A stretch of 13,072 nucleotides of DNA from Phoronis ovalis (taxonomy: Eukaryota; Phoronida; Phoronidae): positions 1-13,072 of the forward strand of contig JAOXYB010040617.1 in assembly GCA_028565635.1 (NCBI GenBank), in the 5' to 3' direction. The position numbers were made by a program, and so were the translations under genes. The notes under the pieces are model-generated. The model did not search any database. It was not told where the DNA came from and was given only the letters and a program-made list of their open reading frames with translations. Shown piece by piece: positions 7,482-13,072 of the stretch. Numbering within the stretch: position 1 is the stretch's first letter; the number at the start of each line of letters is the position of its first letter.

Positions 7482-9540
7482 CTAGAAATTCAAGAAAGGT
7501 AACATAATGACATCTTTAACTGTAAGATAATATGAAATAGTAAAAAAACACATTATAGTGCAAATCGTATAGAAAGCTTTAGATTTAAAAAAAATAAATT
7601 ATAAAATAGGAGGACAATTTTTTAAAATCTTTTTACATCATCATAAAATTTATTTATATGAAATGGTAACACTGGCTCTCTGCAAAAACAGTAAACATCT
7701 TTTTACATGGATAAAGTTTGATTTGTTTCATATTACATTACCGTCTGCGCAATCACGCGCGATACATATATATATTTCGCAATAAAAACATTAATGTGAA
7801 CTGTATTTCAAATCGCGAGACCAGATTGTCTTACAAAATTCAAGGAATATGTAATTAGTATAACTTACTCTGTAAAATTTGTCTAGAAATTGTATGTTGC
7901 TGGAGATTTCTTAAATTTCGCTGCAAAGCTTTCCTTTGTTGGAGAACAGCTGTCGCATCCTTTAATTTGTCATCACCTGAATCAGCTGAAGATTGCTGTC
8001 TGAAAATATTCAAAATTATGTTACAACCTAGCTTTAGAATATTGCAGAAAACCATCCTTTTTGTCATAATATAGTTGTAAAAGCATTTTAAAACATAACA
8101 TACATGGGAATAAGTAAAGACACCAAACAAAGCAACAAAATCGACTAAAATTTGCAAAAAAGATAATAAATAAAAGAAACACCCTTTAAAGAGTATCCTT
8201 GTCTCAGGAATCAAAATAATAAAAATTAAAGAAAAATAATGAAATAAATTCCAGAAGGACTTGAGCAACACTACAGTACACACGCTGATATAAAAGGTTT
8301 CGACAAACTGTCTACACAAACATTAAACATGTTCAGGGTGACTGAGAGAGTTGGGCACATTTCAGCCTACTAGCTAATTTTAATTTTCAATTTTAAATAT
8401 GAAAGATAAAAATAAAAATTGTATATAAATGCAGAATGTATGTTCTATGCATGTTTTCTGTCGAAAATTATAAGAACTGCGTTTTTAATTACTTCTTTAA
8501 AAAAAATATTAAAAAAAAACACCTTATAATAATTGTCAGAAATACATGCATGTAATATAAGAAATTCGAATTTGCTTGAGTAAATATGATAATATAGAAG
8601 TTTCTATAAATTCTACAAATGCTGCTGGCAGTATAATTAATGTTCACAACAAATTGTTCTTTCGAACTTCTAAGCTTCTCTGTTTGTTTATAAACGAAAT
8701 CCGTTTGAAACAAGGACACTTCGGAAATTAGCCATAATTAAATAGCTTCTAATATTCTGTAAAAGACAAAAAAAAATACCACTGGTCAAAACCTGTGGTC
8801 TTTTCGTCTATATTTTGTCGAGGTTGCAGTGTTTTTGTGGTTCGCGATGATAATTTAGCCGTATCATTTTCTAACTACTATGAAATTGGCCTTTGACAGA
8901 TAGCGGACAAGTGTGAGTGCGTGTGTGATATATTGTAATTTCGTTTACAAATTGGTTTGTACAAACTTTAGACTCATTTTACTCTCAGCTCTTTTTACGG
9001 GAATTTTGATTAAAATAAATACAAAATTCGGAGGTGGTATGGACCACAGTTTGTGGCTGAATAATGATACATTGTACTCAGTTTTTTTATTTTGCCTAAA
9101 TGCGTCTTCAATTTCTGTTTACAGATCTTTACAGAGAAAAATAAGATACATTAGTAAATAATATGAGTGTATTAGGGAATTTTAAAGCAATAGACAATTA
9201 GCCACAAAAATAACTAAAAAAAATAAAACTTCAGTTTACTAGAAATTAAATTACATGTTCCAATTCTCTGCTTGAGATGGCTACTTTAACCAAGTTCCGT
9301 TAAATGGCTCAATCAGAAGTAAAAAAAGCTATATATACTTTAAAAGTCTTTTACAAACCTCCTGAGAGCAACCTGTGCTGCCATAACTCGTTGTCTTTCA
9401 ACCACCAACAAACAGTTTGGACAATGACAGTCTCTCCACCGGCAGAATTTTTTATGTCCTTTGAGACACGACACAACTCCGTGGTTTCTGCATCGAGCAC
9501 ACTTAGGAGTTCTAAGAGTCTTTCGTTGTTGGTTGTTCAT
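6877..9540 (-). CDS. dmrt2-like: DMRT transcription factor, DMRT2/dmrt11E-like, three exons, 305 aa
   Basis: Gene-level entry. Exons on the minus strand are 9540-9359, 7999-7869 and 7481-6877, totalling 918 bases (305 codons plus TGA). Both introns are GT-AG and the phases join exactly: AG+A = Arg, A+CG = Thr. Residues 10-61 are a complete DM domain. Residues 62-105 form a Gln/Lys-rich, probably helical linker. Residues 122-149 contain [15 protein letters not shown], which from memory matches a conserved block of the DMRT2/dmrt11E group. The tail is Ser/Asn/Lys-rich and ends FSVESIMAS. No DMA domain is visible, arguing against DMRT3/4/5/93B. DM proteins bind DNA in the minor groove as dimers; DMRT2 relatives act in somite, muscle or epidermal development, a role here only inferred. 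The ATG lies nine codons before the DM domain, so an upstream coding exon is possible, but an in-frame TAA occurs seven codons upstream of this ATG. Confidence 0.88.
7482..7868 (-). other. DMRT intron 2
   Basis: Bounded by GTAAGT (7868) and TTTCTAG (7482) on the minus strand. AT-rich; no feature seen. Confidence 0.85.
7869..7999 (-). CDS. dmrt2-like: DMRT exon 2: post-DM helical linker
   Basis: The acceptor ATTTTCAG ends at 8000 and the strong donor GTAAGT is at 7868-7863. The 131-base exon completes the split Arg and gives [11 protein letters not shown] directly after the DM domain; RQQ is the usual continuation of QVALRR in DMRT proteins. The rest is Gln/Leu/Arg-rich ([16 protein letters not shown]) and probably helical, ending SRQILQ. 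It leaves in phase 1. Open sequence further upstream on the same strand (to about 8319) is intron. Confidence 0.88.
8000..9358 (-). other. DMRT intron 1
   Basis: Bounded by GTTTGT (9358) and TTTTCAG (8000) on the minus strand. Apart from the small hairpin at 8764-8809 no feature is seen; open frames inside on both strands are hydrophobic and AT-driven. Confidence 0.85.
8764..8809. repeat. Imperfect hairpin in DMRT intron 1
   Basis: ACCACTGGT (8778-8786) and ACCTGTGGT (8791-8799) pair at 8 of 9 positions around CAAA. The arms extend outward through A-rich and T-rich sequence to AGAC and GTCT. It is shorter than a typical microRNA precursor and may be a small inverted-repeat transposon relic. 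Confidence 0.4.
9359..9540 (-). CDS. dmrt2-like: DMRT exon 1: DM zinc-finger domain
   Basis: The exon starts at ATG (9540-9538; A at -3) and ends at donor GTTTGT (9358-9353). The DM intertwined zinc-binding ligands are all present: C14, C17, H29, C33 and H20, C38, C40, C43, in [17 protein letters not shown] and DCHCPNC. The recognition tail [14 protein letters not shown] is the standard DM C-terminal helix. No substitution of a metal ligand is seen. The exon ends in phase 2, inside the codon after QVALR-R, directly after the DM domain. Confidence 0.94.
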
Positions 9541-10309
9541 TATAAGCCTTACAAATTATTTGGTTTGATATTCCTTAAAGGATTCTTAAAATGCTTTATT
9601 TCGAATGTTCCAATGTAAAATAAAAATGTAAGTAATCAGTTGCAGTAATTAATGGAAATATATATATATTCTCATGTGCTTCATGGAAGCCACTCCTTTT
9701 CTCAAAATAACCAATCATTTGCTGCCGTTGTTATAAATCCTCCTTGATTGACGTGTTCAGAATAAACACTACTGTTTTGATTACTGTCAAATAAAACGCT
9801 TGGATAGGAAAAGGTAATATTTCATTGATGAGTAATTGATATAGTAGTGTGAGTTGTTTTATTTGTACAATATCGCACTTTAAATATAGCCGACGGCCTA
9901 GTATCATTGGTATAACTGGAATCAAATTTCTCTAACATTTTTTTTTCTTTTCATTAGATGATAAAGTGAAATGCATATAACAACGAATACTTTGTAAGAA
10001 GATAAGAGTTACATTCGTTATTTTATTCAGGAAATCACCGGCAGAACTCGGATTCAAATTTTCAGCATTTCTTTTTTTATGTTATAAATTAATGAAATCA
10101 ACTATAAACAAAAGGCATCGGTTACTAATTGTTCTGGTTTTGTATTATTGTCCACGATGTCTTTTAGTTGGGTAGAGACCTAGTGTCAAAATATACTGCA
10201 GGCCCGACCGCAAGCACGTATGCAGGCACACACCGCTTATAGACTAAAAGTGTATTAGATTACATTATACTTATATTAATGCATATAGATCTACAAGCTT
10301 GCACAATTT
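9541..10309. other. Upstream region of the DMRT gene
   Basis: It probably includes the 5' UTR and perhaps the promoter of the minus-strand gene. An AT repeat at about 9658-9670 is TATA-like but cannot be assigned. No upstream DMRT coding exon is recognised. Confidence 0.4.
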
Positions 10310-10552
10310 TTGAACACAGTATTTGTGCGTATTCCGATAAATAATGAACCGCATTTTGATATGAAGACGCTTGATTGCGGGATATCGGTAGGTAAGGGAA
10401 AATATTACGGTATTCCGGGCGAAAAGGATAAACTGAACGATTTCTTTCTCTCGGATAGATATATTATACCGTACAAATACTATGCTAGCGTTTGCAATGA
10501 TATTACACCTCAATGCATGAACAGGTGCTCGGGAAGTCTCGTGCGGATCTGA
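10310..10552 (+). other. Open, CpG-richer patch of unknown nature
   Basis: An 80-codon open frame ends at TGA (10550-10552). It reads for example TLDCGISVGKGKYYGIPGEK. The only start is TTG or an internal ATG. The opposite strand is also open over most of it. CpG dinucleotides are clearly more frequent than in the surrounding DNA. A possible acceptor (GAACACAG before 10322) and donor (GTAAGG at about 10393) would make a small exon, but no domain is recognised. It may be an exon, a decayed mobile-element fragment, or an upstream regulatory region of the DMRT gene about 0.8 kb away. Confidence 0.2.
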
Positions 10553-10845
10553 TCCATAGTGTGCGAAAATAATTATACAACACTGTTGGATGACTAATCA
10601 GGTCTGGTTTAATTACAGTGAACAAGACATATTCTGACGGATTGCAGCAGACAGCTTGAAAACACTGAACAAGTGTTTAGATTACTAATAAGTATTCCTC
10701 ACGAAAATCAGATTTGTTTATTATTTCCTTTACATTATACATCTGTAATATTTATATGCACGGGCATTTTTTAAAATGGCGCTTATACCGCAATGTTTTC
10801 GTGATATTTTATTTCAATTAAATCCGATATTGGCGTCCTCTCTGG

Positions 10846-11302
10846 AGGGGTACTGGGCAGAAATGTTGGTAGGGGTGTGCGGCCCAGGGTAAAAAACCCT
10901 AACCCTGTAGTAAATAAAGATCACCAAACATGTACTCTGTCGTAAATGAAAAAAAAACATGAAAAAATATACCCTGTTGTAAATAACTCTCTCGAAATAG
11001 ATACCCTGTGTACTGAAAATTCACTTATAATATACCCTGTGGTAAATAAATATGGAAAAATTTACAAACCTTAATTTTTCATACCTGTCGTAAATGCGTT
11101 TTCGAAGAAATACACACTGTGGTTACACATATTTTTTTATAAAATACACCTTGTGGTAAATATCCAACAAGAAAAGTATACCCTGCGGTAAATAAGGCTT
11201 TGAAAGCGTGAAAAACATACCCTGCGGTAAATGCGGGAGCTGAAAAAAGGGGGCCTATTGGGCGGCACATATGTATAGTGACTTTGAATGGCAGTAACCC
11301 CT
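10846..11302. mobile_element. Minisatellite-bearing TIR element C (hAT-like ends)
   Basis: Outer ends AGGGGTACTG (10846-10855) and CAGTAACCCCT (11292-11302) are inverted copies with one inserted base. Just inside, TGTGCGGCCCA (about 10876-10886) pairs with TTGGGCGGCACA (about 11259-11269). The interior has ten degenerate copies of a core like ATACCCTGTGGTAAATA, starting near 10902, 10932, 10969, 11000, 11032, 11081, 11111, 11153, 11178 and 11216, spaced 25-49 bases apart. No coding capacity is seen. Confidence 0.6.
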
Positions 11303-11817
11303 GGGCTTCTGGTGCATTTAAAAAAAAAACATATAAGATCTGGTTTGGAAGACTGAGAAATTTAATTGTTCAGAGAATTAATTGTAAAGAAAATACCATT
11401 AAATTTAACACAATTAGATCTTTTACCTTGTATATAAATGTATCTAAGTTAGAACGTTCATATATATTATGATACGATACAATCAATAACATGTGGAAGT
11501 CCATTGCAAATGTTTCTAGTACACAGTCGATCTACTCGCACAAAAAAAATTCTCGGCTGGAATTATAATTTGTTTTATTTTTACTCTCTAGTGTAATCAC
11601 TGTTCAACATAATTTAGTATATGGCGAAGTACAGAATAAAAAGTTGCACCCAAAAATAAAAATGTGACCTCACCTGTTTTCCGGCCCTGTCATTAGTCTC
11701 TGCACAGATTATATATCTTTTAAATTAACAAAAGTCTGGATATTATTTTAAAACTATACACATTATTATTATCATAAACATATATAAATTCAATATTATG
11801 TTTAAATTCAATTTGGC
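11303..11817. other. Non-coding stretch between elements C and D
   Basis: AT-rich with no supported gene or structured repeat. Confidence 0.5.
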
Positions 11818-11826
11818 AGTATTTAT
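11818..11826. repeat. Left copy of 9-bp direct repeat AGTATTTAT
   Basis: It is identical to 12268-12276 and immediately precedes the G/C-rich end of element D. The likely origin is duplication of the insertion target; 8-bp (hAT) or 9-bp (Mutator-like) duplications would both fit roughly. Confidence 0.6.
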
Positions 11827-12267
11827 CCCGGGGGCACGCTCTTTTATATGAGGTAGGGGTGTGAGGCCCAGGGGTCCAAACCTGGCCCTAAAATATCCCC
11901 GGAATTAACAAAATACCTACCCTGAAATATTCTTGGCCCCAAAAATAGGCTCCGTGCTGCCAGGAAAAATTGACAAGCAAAAAAAAAGGCTATTTCCACT
12001 TCTATCGTACTCCTATCCTATACGCCCAAATAAGGCTATCACTTAAAAATATGGTGTAACTACCCTAGGCCACTCTAAACTATCTTAAAAAACCCACTCT
12101 GAAATATCCCCTTGACATCAAATACCCACCCTGAAATATCTCAGAAGTGCAAAAAAAACACCCTGAAATATCCTGGTAGCCAACTGACCCTCCTGAAATA
12201 TCCTGGTAGCCCAAAAAACCGACCCTGAAGGGTATATACACCGATATAGCAAGTGCCCCCCTCCCAG
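11827..12267. mobile_element. Minisatellite-bearing TIR element D with 9-bp flanking repeat
   Basis: The ends GGGGGCACGCT (11830-11840) and AGCAAGTGCCCCCC (about 12248-12261) are inverted copies with a two-base insertion. The direct repeat AGTATTTAT flanks the element at 11818-11826 and 12268-12276, consistent with a target-site duplication. An inner left motif TAGGGGTGTGAGGCCCAG (from 11854) is shared with the other elements. The interior carries degenerate copies of CACCCTGAAATATCC, clearest at about 12088-12210. No coding capacity is seen. Confidence 0.65.
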
Positions 12268-12276
12268 AGTATTTAT
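12268..12276. repeat. Right copy of 9-bp direct repeat AGTATTTAT
   Basis: It is identical to 11818-11826 and immediately follows the right end (CCCCCCTCCCAG) of element D. Confidence 0.6.
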
Positions 12277-12997
12277 TCAGCATTACAAAAACAACAAGGA
12301 TCTAAACTTAGTCTAGACCCTGTCCAAGAAGATGGCGGATTGCAATTTGCACTGGTGGCCTTGTACTTTCTATTTGTTAAAATGTTATTACACATAAATT
12401 TGCATTTTCAAAGACTGTAACATTTATTACTTATTTGGTAGAATTGTGAATGTTAGCAAAATAAAAATAATATAGTTTTTGAAAAATTATTGTAATTATT
12501 CAATAATATATACATGTTCTGGTGTACCATGCACACGCCATTCTAACTTATTTGTATTTAGGAAATAAACACTTATGTCTCACTTTCAGTATTTTAAACA
12601 AAATGTTACCTATGGTTGAAACTAAATTAGTTTCTGTTAGTTACGGATCACTGAAAGCAGGCGGTTCCCAGCAGTAACGTTACACCACTTTGTTAAGTTT
12701 GAGAACTATTTTCAGAAACTTGTTTGATCAATTTTCTATTAATTACTGGTAATCAATCAAACTATACATTAAGTAACGCACGCTCTACAGTTATACCAAG
12801 CTATTAAAAGCCGGACTTCGCTGTTCAATGGCAATGAATTCAAAAATACAACATATAATCGTTTTATTTCTTGTTTTAACCCACGTCACCTTTACTAATT
12901 TGCCAGAATGTCGATTACATTTTTTTTAAAGATCAATAAATACGTTTTCTACATTTGATGTTATAAGCTAGGGAAAAGGTCCGGATGTCTATAACTA
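12277..12997. other. Non-coding stretch right of element D
   Basis: AAGATGGCGGA at 12329-12339 matches the YY1 consensus well and its ATG opens a frame of only 21 codons, so no gene is called. The rest is AT-rich without recognised features. Confidence 0.45.
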
Positions 12998-13043
12998 GAC
13001 TTGCTCAAGTCCCTATGAACTTAAAAAAAAAAAAAAAAAAAAA
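12998..13043. repeat. Small hairpin and A21 tract
   Basis: GACTTG-CT-CAAGTC (12998-13011) is a perfect 6-base stem and is followed after 11 bases by 21 consecutive A (13023-13043). A poly(A) tail after a structured 3' end is how many SINE or processed-retrocopy insertions finish, but no body of such an element was recognised upstream. Confidence 0.4.
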
Positions 13044-13072
13044 TGTTTATTTCTCTTTTTTATGTGTTTTAC

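Noticed and set aside
8000-8319. Minus-strand open frame extending upstream of DMRT exon 2
   Set aside because: The acceptor at 8000 joins the DM exon in exact phase to RQQ; the upstream hydrophobic reading is intron.
8913-9161. Plus-strand 82-codon open frame in DMRT intron 1
   Set aside because: AT-driven hydrophobic composition, no domain, non-ATG start region, inside an intron of the opposite strand.
9304-9618. Plus-strand open frame over the DMRT first exon
   Set aside because: It is antisense to the DM domain, which has complete zinc ligands on the minus strand.
10030-10070. B-box-like sequence suggesting a tRNA or tRNA-derived SINE
   Set aside because: The GGATTCAAAT match is imperfect and no cloverleaf arms or A box can be drawn around it.
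10902-11232. Regularly spaced short repeats in element C that resemble a CRISPR array
   Set aside because: The copies are degenerate, spacing varies from 25 to 49 bases, the host is a eukaryote, and the array lies between transposon-like inverted ends.
12080-12283. Minus-strand repetitive peptide (GYQDISGG-like units)
   Set aside because: It is the translation of the element D minisatellite; units vary in length and no conserved frame is kept across the element.
12332-12397. Small ATG frame at AAGATGGCGG
   Set aside because: Only 21 codons with no support; the sequence is better seen as a possible YY1-type motif.

Overview
This is an AT-rich animal genomic window with spliced genes, long introns and degenerate transposon-derived repeats. 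GT-AG introns, AATAAA signals, a kringle, TSP1 repeats and a DM (doublesex/mab-3) domain identify a metazoan. The repeat style and module mix suggest a mollusc, probably a bivalve, but that is inference; no single sequence proves the taxon.

Layout. (1) 258-3099, plus strand: the 3' part of a modular extracellular protein, reconstructed from five exons. They encode an Ig-like domain (split over two exons), a kringle (one exon), and two TSP1 repeats (one exon each). All module borders are phase 1. The 5' end lies left of the window. (2) 3100-6640: mostly non-coding. It holds two minisatellite-bearing terminal-inverted-repeat elements (about 4274-4550 and 4688-4979) and a weakly supported possible 3'-terminal exon at 5511-5791 with a polyadenylation signal. 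(3) 6877-9540, minus strand: a three-exon DMRT gene encoding 305 aa, with a complete DM domain and a DMRT2/dmrt11E-type conserved block. The splice phases join exactly. (4) 9541-13072: non-coding upstream DNA with a CpG-richer open patch (10310-10552), two more minisatellite-bearing elements (10846-11302 and 11827-12267, the latter flanked by a 9-bp direct repeat) and an A21 tract near the right edge.

The two genes converge and there is no evidence that they work together. The first product should be secreted or on the cell surface (adhesion, matrix or defence-type modules); the second should be a nuclear DNA-binding regulator. The most unusual signal is the set of four separate elements. They share a terminus resembling TAGGGGTGTGCGGCCCAG, typical of hAT-type ends, but each carries a different degenerate minisatellite.
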